Source of the DNA: Microbacterium trichothecenolyticum
GTDB lineage: Bacteria; Actinomycetota; Actinomycetes; Actinomycetales; Microbacteriaceae
DNA length: 64,000 bases
NCBI RefSeq assembly: GCF_000956465.1
Contig: NZ_JYJA01000037.1
Location: 1-64,000, forward strand
Direction: 5' to 3'
Position numbers and translations under genes: made by a program. A model generated the notes under the pieces. That model did not search any database. It had not been told where the DNA came from and was given only the letters and a program-made list of their open reading frames with translations. Every line of letters begins with the position of its first letter. Positions within the stretch are counted from its first letter, which is position 1. Shown here one piece after another: positions 43,607 through 52,070 of the stretch.

Positions 43607-44494
43607 TCAGTACGCGAGGATCTCGTCCAGCAGGGCGCGCACACGGCCTTCGATGTCGTCACGGATGCTGCGAACCGTGACCATCGGCTTGCCCACGGGG
43701 TCTTCGAGGGGCCAGTCGAGATACCGCCGGCCAGGGAAGACCGGGCAGGAATCGCCGCATCCCATCGTCACGACGACGTCCGCCGCGCGGACGACGTCGT
43801 CGGTGAGCGGCTTCGGGAACTCCCCGCCGACGGACACGCCGATCTCGTCGAGCGCCTGGATGATCGATGTGCGCACTTCCGGCCCGGGCGCCGAGCCGGC
43901 GCTGCGCACCCCGACACGATCGCCAGCGAGGTGCCGGAGGATTCCCGCGGCGAGCTGGGAGCGCCCCGAGTTCTGCACGCAGACGAACAGCACCTCAGGG
44001 CGGGCGGGCAGATCGCCCTGGGCTCGGCTGAGCGCTTCGAGTCGCGCCGCCGCGAAGGCGGCGGTCCGAGAAGTGAGCAGCGGCGAGCTCGAGCCGGTGA
44101 CCAGCAGGTCGTAGCTGCTCTGAACGCCGGCACGTACTGTCTCGGGACTGAAGGTGCCGCGGAACCGGAGCGCAAGGTCGTCGACGATCCGTTCGAGATC
44201 GGGCGCCGCCGGCGCCGCCTCGCTGTCGCCGGCCCCGATGAGCGCGTTCACCCGATCGATCTGGTCCGGCGCGATCGAATACCAGACGCGTCGTCCGTCG
44301 CGCTCCCTCACGACGACGCCTTCGGACAGCAGCGCCTTCATGTGGTGGCTGACGGTGGGCTGGCGGAGTTGGAGCGCATCGGCGAGTTTTCCGACCAGCG
44401 CGTGCCCGCCGTCCGCGTCACGGATCAAGCGAAGGATGCGGGCACGGGTCGGGTCGGCCAGGACCGTGAGTCCGCGCTGGGCCGCGCCTTTCAT
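43607..44494 (-). CDS. ArsR-ArsC fusion: repressor domain plus arsenate reductase
   Basis: 295 residues. Residues 1-85 are an ArsR winged helix (LTVLADPTRARILRLI, LRQPTVSHHMKALL). Residues about 98-150 are a small three-helix domain (LERIVDDLALRFRGTFSPETV) seen in front of actinobacterial ArsC. Residues 165-295 are an LMW-phosphatase arsenate reductase with C-X5-R in VCVQNSGRSQLAAG and further Cys in TMGCGDSCPVFPG. One protein may thus sense and reduce. A TAGGAT box lies 7 nt before the ATG, inside an ATAG/CTAT palindrome, so it probably represses itself. Confidence 0.9.
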   Translation of the reverse strand: MKGAAQRGLTVLADPTRARILRLIRDADGGHALVGKLADALQLRQPTVSHHMKALLSEGVVVRERDGRRVWYSIAPDQIDRVNALIGAGDSEAAPAAPDLERIVDDLALRFRGTFSPETVRAGVQSSYDLLVTGSSSPLLTSRTAAFAAARLEALSRAQGDLPARPEVLFVCVQNSGRSQLAAGILRHLAGDRVGVRSAGSAPGPEVRTSIIQALDEIGVSVGGEFPKPLTDDVVRAADVVVTMGCGDSCPVFPGRRYLDWPLEDPVGKPMVTVRSIRDDIEGRVRALLDEILAY

Positions 44495-44539
44495 AGATGG
44501 AATCCTATCGACGCTCGATGGTCGACGACGCCCCCTGCG

Positions 44540-45202
44540 TCAGCCGCGATGGTGGTCGTGGTCCTCGTCGAGGAGCATGCCGACGGACGTCGCGCACGCG
44601 TCGCCCCGCCAGGCCTCCCGTCCCTCACGGACGGCGAAGACCGCGATCACGAGTCCTGCCACCGCGTCGGCCCACCACCAGGCGAAGAGGCTGTTGAGCA
44701 CGAGTCCGAGGAGAACCGACGCCGACAGATACGTGCAGATCAGCGTCTGCTTCGAATCGGCGACCGCCGTCGCCGACCCGAGCTCGCGACCTGCGCGCCG
44801 CTCGGCCAGGGAGAGGAAGGGCATGATCACGACGCTCAGCGCGGTGATCAGGATGCCGGCCGGGCTGTGCTCTACGTCGACCCGCAGGATCAGCGTCAGT
44901 GCCGACGTCGCGGTCACATACGCGGCGAGCGCGAAGAACGCCACCGCGATCACCCGAAGCGTCGGCCGCTCCCAGCGCTCTGGATCGCGACGTGTGAACT
45001 GCCACGCGACCGCCGCCGCCGACACCACCTCGATCGTCGAGTCCAGTCCGAAGGCGATGAGCGCACCCGACGACGCGATGCTGCCGGCCGTGATCGCGAC
45101 GATCGCCTCGACCACGTTGTAGGCGATCGTGGCCGCGACGATCCAGCGGATGCGACGTTCGAGGCTGTTGCGTCGCTCGTGGGTGAGGATGCCGGCGCTC
45201 AT
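44540..45202 (-). CDS. Cation diffusion facilitator-family metal exporter
   Basis: 220 residues from ATG 45202, overlapping the cmtR stop (ATGA). Five or six transmembrane helices; the metal-site helices carry ALIAFGLDSTIEVVSA and WWWADAVAGLVIAVFAVREG, and AVADSKQTLICTYLS lies between. The C-terminus ends with DEDHDHHRG, a likely metal-binding tail. It is short for CDF proteins because the usual cytoplasmic domain is missing. Coupling to cmtR points to cadmium, lead or zinc export. Confidence 0.87.
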   Translation of the reverse strand: MSAGILTHERRNSLERRIRWIVAATIAYNVVEAIVAITAGSIASSGALIAFGLDSTIEVVSAAAVAWQFTRRDPERWERPTLRVIAVAFFALAAYVTATSALTLILRVDVEHSPAGILITALSVVIMPFLSLAERRAGRELGSATAVADSKQTLICTYLSASVLLGLVLNSLFAWWWADAVAGLVIAVFAVREGREAWRGDACATSVGMLLDEDHDHHRG

Positions 45203-45537
45203 ACGCACCCGCAGGTCTCGCCCGTGCAGCATGCGGGATCGACCGACAGGACGACCTGCAGCAGCTCGTCGAGTGCCGGCGCGAGGTGAGGATCGGCGAG
45301 CCGGTACGATGCGCGCCGACCCTCGGGAGTGGCCTCGACCAGACCACAGCCGCGCAGGCACGCGAGCTGGTTCGACATCACCTGACGCGACACACCCACG
45401 GCTTCCGCGAGATCGGACGGGTATGCGGGCCCGGTTCGCAGCGCCAGCAGGACGGCGCTGCGCGTGGGGTCGGCGAGCGCGTAGCCGAGCCGTGCGAGGG
45501 CCGCGGTGTGGGACACGGTGGCGGTCGCCGAGGTCAT
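45199..45537 (-). CDS. cmtR: CmtR-type ArsR-family Cd/Pb sensor
   Basis: 112 residues. Winged helix with LARLGYALADPTRSAVLLAL and VSRQVMSNQLACLRGCGLVEATPEGRRASYRLAD. The two Cys in LACLRGCGLV match Cys57 and Cys61 of mycobacterial CmtR, and the C-terminal DPACCTGETCGC supplies further thiol ligands. Metal binding releases the repressor. A TACTAT box lies 7 nt before the ATG and overlaps the palindrome at 45549-45564. Confidence 0.9.
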   Translation of the reverse strand: MTSATATVSHTAALARLGYALADPTRSAVLLALRTGPAYPSDLAEAVGVSRQVMSNQLACLRGCGLVEATPEGRRASYRLADPHLAPALDELLQVVLSVDPACCTGETCGCV

Positions 45538-45548
45538 AGCCGCAATAG

Positions 45549-45564
45549 TACAGTGATCGCTGTA
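45549..45564. promoter_or_regulatory. Probable CmtR operator
   Basis: The palindrome TACAGTGATCGCTGTA lies between the divergent cmtR and sigma-factor genes and overlaps the cmtR -10 box. By position it would mediate autorepression of the cmtR-CDF operon. Confidence 0.65.
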
Positions 45565-45600
45565 TCGAATCGATCCGCATCCGGCGCCTATGCTCGCCGT

Positions 45601-46539
45601 GTGGCTGAGTTCGACGAGGTCGAGCTGTCCGGCATCCGTCGACGGCTCATGCCGTTCTGCTACCAGATGCTCGGCTCGCCGTTCGAGGCGGAGGACGCCG
45701 TGCAGGACGCGATGGAACGGATCTGGCGTGCCCGCCGCTCCTTCGACCCGGAGCGCGCGAGCATTGCGACCTGGGCGTACCGCATAGCCCGCAACGTCTG
45801 CCTCGACCGGCTCCGCGAGGCGCCTCGGCGCCCGCTGCCGAGGGATCTGCAGGAGCCGGGGATCGAGATCGGCGCCCCGCTCGTGCCCGCGTTCGATGTT
45901 CCGTGGCTCACCCCCGCCCCGACCGGCTGGCTCGCCGGCTCCGACGTCGAGACCGTCGTCGAGCGCCGCAGCGACGTGCGCCTCGCCGTCACCGCCATGC
46001 TGCAGTCGCTCTCCCCGCTCCAGCGGGGGGCGTTCGTGCTGCGCGATCTCGTGGGGTTGTCGGCCGTGGAGGCGGCGGAGGCACTCGAGGTGTCGGTCGC
46101 CTCCGCGAACTCGGCTCTGCAGCGGGCTCGCGTCGCCATCTCGACCGGCGCCCGGCGTCCGCACACCCTCGCTCCGACCTCTGTCGAGCGGTACGCACGG
46201 GCGATCGAGCGAGCGGATGTCGCAGCGCTCGCCTCCCTCGTCGCCGACGACCTCGTCTTCGAGATGCCGCCGGTGCCTGCCTGGTCGCGCGGGCGTGACA
46301 CGTATCGAGACTTCATGGTGGACTTCTTCGCCCGGCGCGGTGAGGACTGGGAGACGGCGCCCATCTCGGCGAACGGTCAGCCCGGGATCCTGCTGTACCG
46401 GCTGACTGCCGACGGGCGCCGGCCGCACACGGTGCAGATCTTCGACGGCGACGCGTCGGGCATGGTCGCGCACGTGCTCGTCTACCAGGACCCGCGGCTC
46501 TTCGCCCTCTTCGAGAACGAGTTCTCCCCGGGGCGATGA
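45601..46539 (+). CDS. ECF sigma factor with C-terminal SnoaL-like domain (SigG-like)
   Basis: 312 residues from GTG 45601, with a TATGCT box exactly 6 nt upstream. Region 2 is at about residues 10-75 (YQMLGSPFEAEDAVQDAMERIWRARRSF, WAYRIARNVCLDRLR); region 4 at about 120-175 (LSPLQRGAFVLRDLVGLSAVEAAEALEVSVASANSALQRAR). The C-terminal NTF2/SnoaL-like domain with FEMPPVPAWSRGRD recalls mycobacterial SigG and related ECFs, where it tunes activity in place of an anti-sigma factor. No anti-sigma gene is adjacent. Confidence 0.87.
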   Translation: MAEFDEVELSGIRRRLMPFCYQMLGSPFEAEDAVQDAMERIWRARRSFDPERASIATWAYRIARNVCLDRLREAPRRPLPRDLQEPGIEIGAPLVPAFDVPWLTPAPTGWLAGSDVETVVERRSDVRLAVTAMLQSLSPLQRGAFVLRDLVGLSAVEAAEALEVSVASANSALQRARVAISTGARRPHTLAPTSVERYARAIERADVAALASLVADDLVFEMPPVPAWSRGRDTYRDFMVDFFARRGEDWETAPISANGQPGILLYRLTADGRRPHTVQIFDGDASGMVAHVLVYQDPRLFALFENEFSPGR

Positions 46540-46594
46540 GTTCGCGGCATCCCATCCGTATGTCCTTATGAACCCACTTCACGAGGAGGCAAGG

Positions 46595-47158
46595 ATGGGA
46601 CGAGTGATCGTCGTGCAGTACATCACGCTCGACGGCGTGGTCGAGGACCCGGACGGCAGCGGCGGCACGCCGTTCGGCGGATGGGCCATGCGCTACGGGC
46701 CCGAGGGCGTCGCGGGCGACAAGTTCCGGCTGGGCGACCTGCTCGAAACAGGGGTGCTCCTGTTCGGTCGCCGCACCTGGGACCACTTCGCCGAACTGTG
46801 GCCGGGCCGCGACACCCCGTTCGCACGCGCGATGAACCAGGCCGACAAGGCGGTGGCGACGAGCCACGCCCTCCCGCAGGGTGCGTGGAGGAACTCGCGG
46901 GCAGCCGACGGGCCCCTCGGCGAGTGGATCGCCCAGACCATCGCGACGAGGGACGTGGTCGTGATCGGCAGCGGTTCCGTCGTGGGCGCGCTGCGTGAGC
47001 AGGATCTCATCGACGAGTTCCGGCTCATCGCGTTCCCGACCGCCGTGACGGCCGGCCGCCGGCTCTTCCCCGACCCCGTCGACCTCGAACTCGTGTCCTC
47101 CGAGATGACCGGACCGGCGAGCCTCACGATCCACCGCGTCCGGGGCCGCGCCGCATGA
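46595..47158 (+). CDS. Dihydrofolate reductase-family protein
   Basis: 187 residues from ATG 46595, which has GAGGAGGCAAGG directly upstream; ATG 46568 is in frame but lacks a site. The N-terminal VIVVQYITLDGVVEDPDGSGG and the RTWDHFAELW and GSGSVVGAL motifs place it in the RibD_C/DHFR-like group (YyaP/YwjB type). Likely NADPH-binding; substrate unknown. Convergent with the TetR gene. Confidence 0.88.
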   Translation: MGRVIVVQYITLDGVVEDPDGSGGTPFGGWAMRYGPEGVAGDKFRLGDLLETGVLLFGRRTWDHFAELWPGRDTPFARAMNQADKAVATSHALPQGAWRNSRAADGPLGEWIAQTIATRDVVVIGSGSVVGALREQDLIDEFRLIAFPTAVTAGRRLFPDPVDLELVSSEMTGPASLTIHRVRGRAA

Positions 47159-47168
47159 CCCGGCCGGC

Positions 47169-47693
47169 TCAGGAGCCGAGGCCGCGGCGCAGCGCGGCGA
47201 GACCGTAGTCGAACGCCCCGTCGACGTCGCCGCCGAGCCGGAATGCTCCGGCGAGCTCCATGTGGATGAACCCCGTCGCCCACGCGGTCACGAGGCGCGC
47301 GGCGTCGAGGGCGTGTTCCTCACCGGTGATGACCGCAGCACTGTCGACGATCGTGAGCCCCGCGCGGTCGAGCAGCTCCTGGGGAGCAGCGGCCGCGAAC
47401 ATTAGCCGGAATCCCTCGGGGCGCTCGTGCGCGAGCGCCCGGTAGGCGCGGGCGAGGCCTTCCAGAGAGCGATCGGATGCCTCGAGCCGGCCGGTCAGGT
47501 CGTCCACGGTCGCGGCGGCGACGGCCCCGATGAGGGCGTCGCGGTCCCGCACGCGCTTGTACAGCGACGGCGCCCGCACCCCCACGCGCTGCGCGACGCT
47601 CTGCATCGTCAGGCCCGCCGGGCCGGACTCCTCCAGGATGTCGCGTCCCGCCGCGACGATCTCGGCGTACGACGTGCGTTCCGGTGTCGGCAT
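47169..47693 (-). CDS. TetR-family regulator (WHG-domain type)
   Basis: 174 residues; ATG 47693 with a GGGAGG site. HTH: GPAGLTMQSVAQRVGVRAPSLYKRVRDRDALIGAV. The C-terminal half (RAYRALAHERPEGFRLMFAAA, LVTAWATGFIHMELAGAF) is of the TetR_C/WHG type. It is divergent from the MBL-fold gene; the gap holds a complex palindrome over the MBL promoter, so that gene is the likely target. Confidence 0.88.
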   Translation of the reverse strand: MPTPERTSYAEIVAAGRDILEESGPAGLTMQSVAQRVGVRAPSLYKRVRDRDALIGAVAAATVDDLTGRLEASDRSLEGLARAYRALAHERPEGFRLMFAAAAPQELLDRAGLTIVDSAAVITGEEHALDAARLVTAWATGFIHMELAGAFRLGGDVDGAFDYGLAALRRGLGS

Positions 47694-47708
47694 GCGAGCC
47701 TCCCTCGA

Positions 47709-47750
47709 TGGCTATTGACAGTAGCCATGATAGCTACGTATCGTAGCCAT
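47709..47750 (+). promoter_or_regulatory. Promoter and TetR operator of the MBL-fold gene
   Basis: TTGACA (47715-47720) and TATCGT (47739-47744) with an 18-nt spacer form a good promoter. Overlapping it are ATGGCTA (47709-47715) with TAGCCAT (47722-47728), the palindrome GCTACG-TAT-CGTAGC (47733-47747), and another TAGCCAT (47744-47750). The layout fits two TetR dimers bound across -35 and -10. Confidence 0.75.
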
Positions 47751-47792
47751 GCCAAGTTCGGAGACACCGGCGGCACCCGCGAAGGATCCCCC

Positions 47793-48506
47793 ATGAAGCT
47801 CGCACCCCATCTGCACCGCATCGGCAACGACATCGTCGCCGCCTACCTCGTCGTGACCGACGACGGCGTCACCGTCGTCGACGCGGGCCTTCCCGGTCAC
47901 TGGAAAGACCTCGTCCGCGAACTCGAGGGACTCGGTCTCTCCCCCGCCGACGTCAAGGGCGTCGTGCTCACCCACGGCGACAGCGACCACATCGGCTTCG
48001 CGGAGCGCCTGCGCCGAGACCACGGCGCGCCCGTCTACGTGCACGAGGCCGATGCCGAGCGCGCGCGGACCGGCGCGAAGCCGAAGGTGTCGACGGGGCC
48101 GATGAAGCTCGGGCCGACACTCGGGTTCTTCGCATACGCGCTGCGCAAGCGCGCGATGCCCACGGCCTACGTGGCGGAGGTGGTCGAGGTGCACGACGGC
48201 GATGTGCTGGATCTGCCCGGCGCCCCCGCGATCGTCGGGATGCCCGGCCACTCGCCGGGCAGCATCGCGGTGCACATCCCCGTCGCCGACGCCGTGTTCG
48301 TGGGCGACGCCCTCACGACGCGCCACGTTCTCACGGGTCGTGAAGGCATGCAGCCCGCGCCGTTCACCGACGATCCGGCCGAAGCCCTGGCCTCGCTCGA
48401 CCACCTCGCAGCCGTGCAGGCCTCTTGGGTGCTCCCGGGTCACGGCGCGCCCTGGAAGGGATCGCCCGCCGAAGTCGCAGCGGCCGTCCGGGCGGGTACG
48501 GCCTGA
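47793..48506 (+). CDS. MBL-fold metallo-hydrolase
   Basis: 237 residues from ATG 47793. The metal motif is VVLTHGDSDHIGFAERL (H-x-D-x-D-H), followed by GMPGHSPGSIAVHIP and VFVGDALTTR with further ligands, and a C-terminal VLPGHGAPW. This is the glyoxalase II/lactonase-like branch; likely substrates are thioesters, lactones or similar, not determinable here. Probably repressed by the divergent TetR protein. Confidence 0.9.
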   Translation: MKLAPHLHRIGNDIVAAYLVVTDDGVTVVDAGLPGHWKDLVRELEGLGLSPADVKGVVLTHGDSDHIGFAERLRRDHGAPVYVHEADAERARTGAKPKVSTGPMKLGPTLGFFAYALRKRAMPTAYVAEVVEVHDGDVLDLPGAPAIVGMPGHSPGSIAVHIPVADAVFVGDALTTRHVLTGREGMQPAPFTDDPAEALASLDHLAAVQASWVLPGHGAPWKGSPAEVAAAVRAGTA

Positions 48507-48573
48507 GCCGCACCCGCCTCGACACCCACCGCCGGTCGCCGAGACCCGGGATTCTCGACGTGGACGCGTCGAC

Positions 48574-49968
48574 TCAGACCGGCCGCGCGGCTGCGAAGAG
48601 GTTCGCCGGGTCGTAGTCGAGCTTGAGCTGACGCAGCCGCGCCCACGCGGCACCGAACGCCACCGAGCGATCGGCGCCGGGAGCGTCGACGAAGGTCAGG
48701 GCGAGCGCATCGACCCGCCACGCCACCATGGCCGCGACGCCCGCGCGCACCGCAGCCGTCGCAGGGGCCGCAGCCTCGGGCGCGGGCACCATCGCGATCG
48801 AGTGCACCAGGTACTCCCCGTCGAGCGAGGCGATCGCGCCGCCGCCCTCCGGCCGCCGATTCACGGCACCGCCGAGGTGACGCAGCTCCTGGACGAAGAT
48901 CCCCGGGGTCTGAGCCGCCTCGACGAAGGCGTCGACGGCACGTGCCGGCAGCTCCCCCAGCACCGCGTGCCACGTCACCGACGGCGAAGGCTCGGGCGGG
49001 TCCATGTGCACGCCGACGAGAGCGGGCGCCGGGATGCGGGCGAACGTGTCGACCTCGGGCTGCAACGCACGGAGCGGTCCGAGCAGAGCGGATGCCGCGG
49101 CATCCGTCTCTTCGATCGCCCCGTCGATCACGACCACCGAACGACCCGACAGGAACGGCGGCAGCTCGGGCATCTGCGGGATGTGGAGGATACGCAGGGT
49201 GGTGGTCGCGGTCTCGGGCGCGGACTGCGTCCACTGCGCCCACGCGTGCGCGACCTCCGAGGCGCGCGACGCGTCCCACAGCAGCATGCCGGCGACGACG
49301 TCGGCGACCGCGAGCAGGTCGATCTCGATCGCGACGACGACACCGAACGAGCCCGATCCGCCGCGCAGCGCCCAGAACAGGTCGGGGTGCTCGGCGGCGG
49401 ATGCTCGTACCAGCGAGCCGTCGGCCGTCACGACCTCGACGGCACGCACCGCGTTCACGGCGAGGCCGTGCGCGCGGGCATAGAAGGACAGTCCGCCGCT
49501 GAGCGAATACCCGACGACCGACACGTCGCCGGCGCTGCCGTGGAGGGCCGTCAGCCCGTGCGGGGCGGCCGCCTCGAGCACGTCGTTCCAGAGCGAGCCG
49601 CCGAGCACGCGCGCGGTGCGCGTCTCGGGGTCGACGGTCACGCCGCGCAGGGATCGCAGCGAGACCAGCACGGTGTGTGCGAGGTCGGTGTCGCTGAGCG
49701 CCCCCGCGCCGTGGCCGGTCGACTGCGGCGCGAGGCGCAGCCCCGAGAGCGTCGCTGCCCGCACGACGTCGACGACGTCCTGCGCGGACTCCGGGATCAC
49801 GACGGCGAACGGATGCTGCGCCACGGCGAGATTCCACGGCGTCCGGGCGGCGTCGTATCCGGCGTCGCCGCGCAGCAGCGCGCGGTCACCGAGAGCGGCG
49901 CGCAGCTCGGCCGCGGCGGCGGCAACGGCGGCGTGGGGCACGTCGAGGGCGAGGTCGTTGAGGGACAT
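48574..49968 (-). CDS. FAD-linked oxidoreductase (PCMH/BBE type)
   Basis: 464 residues. FAD-binding PCMH domain at about residues 40-215: PFAVVIPESAQDVVDVVRAA, PQSTGHGAGAL with His86 at the covalent-FAD position, and SGGLSFYARAHGLAVNAV. The second Cys attachment site of bicovalent family members is not seen (GSAGDVSVVGY instead). The C-terminal BBE segment is KLDYDPANLFAAARPV. It oxidises an alcohol, sugar or related substrate. Single gene, convergent with the MBL gene. Confidence 0.9.
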   Translation of the reverse strand: MSLNDLALDVPHAAVAAAAAELRAALGDRALLRGDAGYDAARTPWNLAVAQHPFAVVIPESAQDVVDVVRAATLSGLRLAPQSTGHGAGALSDTDLAHTVLVSLRSLRGVTVDPETRTARVLGGSLWNDVLEAAAPHGLTALHGSAGDVSVVGYSLSGGLSFYARAHGLAVNAVRAVEVVTADGSLVRASAAEHPDLFWALRGGSGSFGVVVAIEIDLLAVADVVAGMLLWDASRASEVAHAWAQWTQSAPETATTTLRILHIPQMPELPPFLSGRSVVVIDGAIEETDAAASALLGPLRALQPEVDTFARIPAPALVGVHMDPPEPSPSVTWHAVLGELPARAVDAFVEAAQTPGIFVQELRHLGGAVNRRPEGGGAIASLDGEYLVHSIAMVPAPEAAAPATAAVRAGVAAMVAWRVDALALTFVDAPGADRSVAFGAAWARLRQLKLDYDPANLFAAARPV

Positions 49969-50103
49969 GGAGATGCCTTTCGGTCAGGGAGCGCGACGGA
50001 GCATCACGACGGGATCCGTCCGCGTGGCCGCGCCACACGCGGCGGCCACCCCACGAAAGAGCAGGCTCCGCCGCCCCAGATACATCGCGGGCGCGAGTCC
50101 GGC

Positions 50104-50595
50104 TCAGCTCTCGAAGTCCTCCGGCTCGACCTCGTCGAGGAACCGCTTGAACTCGTCGAGCCGCTCGGCGGCATCGGTCTCTGTGAGCACGTCGGGCACG
50201 CCCGCTTCGGTGAGCACCGCGTCGGCGACCCAGATCGGCGCACCCACGCGCGACGCGAGGGCGACGGCATCGGACGGGCGAGCATCCACGATACGGTCCC
50301 CGAGCGCGGTCGAGAGCGTGATCTCGGCGTAGAACGTGCCGTCCTCGATGCGCGTGACCTCGACCTTCGTCGCCACCGCGTCGAGCGCGGTCAGGATGAG
50401 ACCCATGAGGTCGTGCGCGAGCGGCCTCGGCACATCGGCGTTCTCGACGGCGACCAGGATCGAGGTCGCCTCGAGCTGGCCGATCCAGATCGGGAGCACG
50501 AGCCCGTCGCCGGGGATCTGGTCGACGGGCTTCAGCAGCAGCACGTGCTGTCCCGACGCGTCGAGGGCTACGCCGGCCACACGTACCTGGACCAT
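50104..50595 (-). CDS. Bifunctional nuclease-family protein (DUF151)
   Basis: 163 residues from ATG 50595 (GAGGGGG site). The whole length is a DUF151 domain: VLLLKPVDQIPGDGLVLPIWIGQLEATSI, RPLAHDLMGLILTALDA, and ITLSTALGDRIVDARPSDAVALASRVGAPIWV. Family members have been reported with RNase/DNase activity in plants, while the bacterial role is unclear. It is widely conserved in actinobacteria. Confidence 0.92.
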   Translation of the reverse strand: MVQVRVAGVALDASGQHVLLLKPVDQIPGDGLVLPIWIGQLEATSILVAVENADVPRPLAHDLMGLILTALDAVATKVEVTRIEDGTFYAEITLSTALGDRIVDARPSDAVALASRVGAPIWVADAVLTEAGVPDVLTETDAAERLDEFKRFLDEVEPEDFES

Positions 50596-50711
50596 TGCGC
50601 ACCCCCTCGGCTCGCGGCATCCGTCGGCGCCGTCTTCTCTCTGGGCCATCGTAGGCACCGCGCGCGCACCCGGGACAGGGGGTGCGCGCGCGGTGTCGCC
50701 GGACTGCGGGG

Positions 50712-51932
50712 TCAGATGACAGGAACGGGCACCGTGCTCGTCGTGGCGGGCGTCACCGGACGCGTCGCCCGCACGACACGGCCGCGCGCGCGGTGTGCGG
50801 CGAGGGCGGCGACGACCATCACGACGAGCCCCGCGGCCGAGATGGCGGCGCCGATCCAGACGGGGGCGGTGTAGCCGAGACCCATGCTGATACCGAACCC
50901 GCCGGCCCACGCGCCCAGCGCGTTGCCGACATTGAACGCGCCGATGTTGGCACCCGAGGCGAGAGTGGGAGCGCCGTCGGCGTAATGCATGATGCGGCTC
51001 TGCAGTCCAGGCACGGTGCCGAAGCCGAAGGCGCCCATGAGCACGAGGCCGGCGATCGTCGCCGGCTGCGATCCGGCGAACAGGGCGAAGGCGACAAGAA
51101 CGACCACCAGCGCCGTGATGAATGCGATCAGCGTCGCGTCCAGGCGGCGATCGGCCAGGCGTCCGCCAAGCCAGTTGCCGCCGACGAGACCGGCGCCGAA
51201 CAGCACGAGCAGCCACGGCACCGCACTGGACGCGAACCCGCTCACTTCGGTGAGCGTATAGGCGATGTAGGTGAATGCGCCGAACATGCCGCCGAAGGCC
51301 AGGACGGTGACGGCGAGAGACAGCCACACCTGGGCCGAGCTGAACGCCCGCAGTTCTCGACGGAGGCTGATGCGCTCCTGCGCCTCCGCCGGGGCGGGGA
51401 CGAGAGCTGCGATGCCGGCGAACGCGACGACGCCGATGCCGGCGATCACCCAGAACGTCGAGCGCCATCCGAACTGCTGGCCGAGGAACGTGCCGAACGG
51501 GACGCCCAGCACGTTGGCCGCCGTGAGGCCGGTGAACATGATCGCGATCGCGCCGGCGCGCTTCTCCGGCGCCACGAGGCTCGCGGCGACCACGGAGCCG
51601 ATGCCGAAGAACGCCCCGTGCGACAGCGCGGCGAGGATGCGGCCGGTCATCGCGATGCCGTAGTCCGGGGCGAGGGCGGTGAGCACGTTCCCGGCGATGA
51701 AGAGCACGATGAGGCCGAGGAGCACGGGTTTGCGCGGCAGGCGGGTGGTCGCCGCGGTGAGGCCGAGCGCCCCGACCACGACGCCCAGCGCATAGCCCGA
51801 GATGAGCCAGCCCGCTGCGGCCTCACTGACGGCGAAGTCCCGGGCGACCTCGGGCAGCAGGCCCATGATGACGAACTCCGTGAGTCCGATGCCGAAGGCG
51901 CCCATGGCGAGCGCGACGAGTCCGAGTGGCAT
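50712..51932 (-). CDS. MFS drug/sugar efflux transporter (AraJ-like)
   Basis: 406 residues from ATG 51932 (AGGAG, 7 nt). Twelve transmembrane helices; the DHA1 signature is GIGLTEFVIMGLLPEVARDFAVSEAAAGWLISGYALGVVVGALGL, and motif A-like GNWLGGRLADRRLD lies in the second half. Such pumps export drugs or arabinose-like sugars. Divergent from the marR gene, which probably controls it. Confidence 0.92.
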   Translation of the reverse strand: MPLGLVALAMGAFGIGLTEFVIMGLLPEVARDFAVSEAAAGWLISGYALGVVVGALGLTAATTRLPRKPVLLGLIVLFIAGNVLTALAPDYGIAMTGRILAALSHGAFFGIGSVVAASLVAPEKRAGAIAIMFTGLTAANVLGVPFGTFLGQQFGWRSTFWVIAGIGVVAFAGIAALVPAPAEAQERISLRRELRAFSSAQVWLSLAVTVLAFGGMFGAFTYIAYTLTEVSGFASSAVPWLLVLFGAGLVGGNWLGGRLADRRLDATLIAFITALVVVLVAFALFAGSQPATIAGLVLMGAFGFGTVPGLQSRIMHYADGAPTLASGANIGAFNVGNALGAWAGGFGISMGLGYTAPVWIGAAISAAGLVVMVVAALAAHRARGRVVRATRPVTPATTSTVPVPVI

Positions 51933-51959
51933 GAGGGGTCTCCTGGTATGCTGAGGTTT

Positions 51960-52030
51960 AGTTGCACACGCGGGATATTGCGTAGGCGGGATAAATAGTT
52001 GCACACGCTAGGTATACGCGCAAACAACTA
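51960..52030. promoter_or_regulatory. Repeats in the MFS-marR divergent gap
   Basis: The 12-mer AGTTGCACACGC occurs twice in direct orientation (51960-51971 and 51997-52008), starts 37 nt apart. A partial inverted copy, GCGCAAACAACT, follows at about 52018-52029. These are good candidates for MarR sites controlling both genes. Confidence 0.65.
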
Positions 52031-52070
52031 TTCCTTCGCATCGACCCCGCCGCGTCGACAAGGAGGACCC

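Noticed and set aside
33534..46540. A complete genomic island inserted at tRNA-Ser
   Set aside because: No integrase, no transposase and no second copy of the tRNA 3' end was found in the window. The ars genes have host-like codon use. Only the 33.6-36.8 kb patch remains suspicious.
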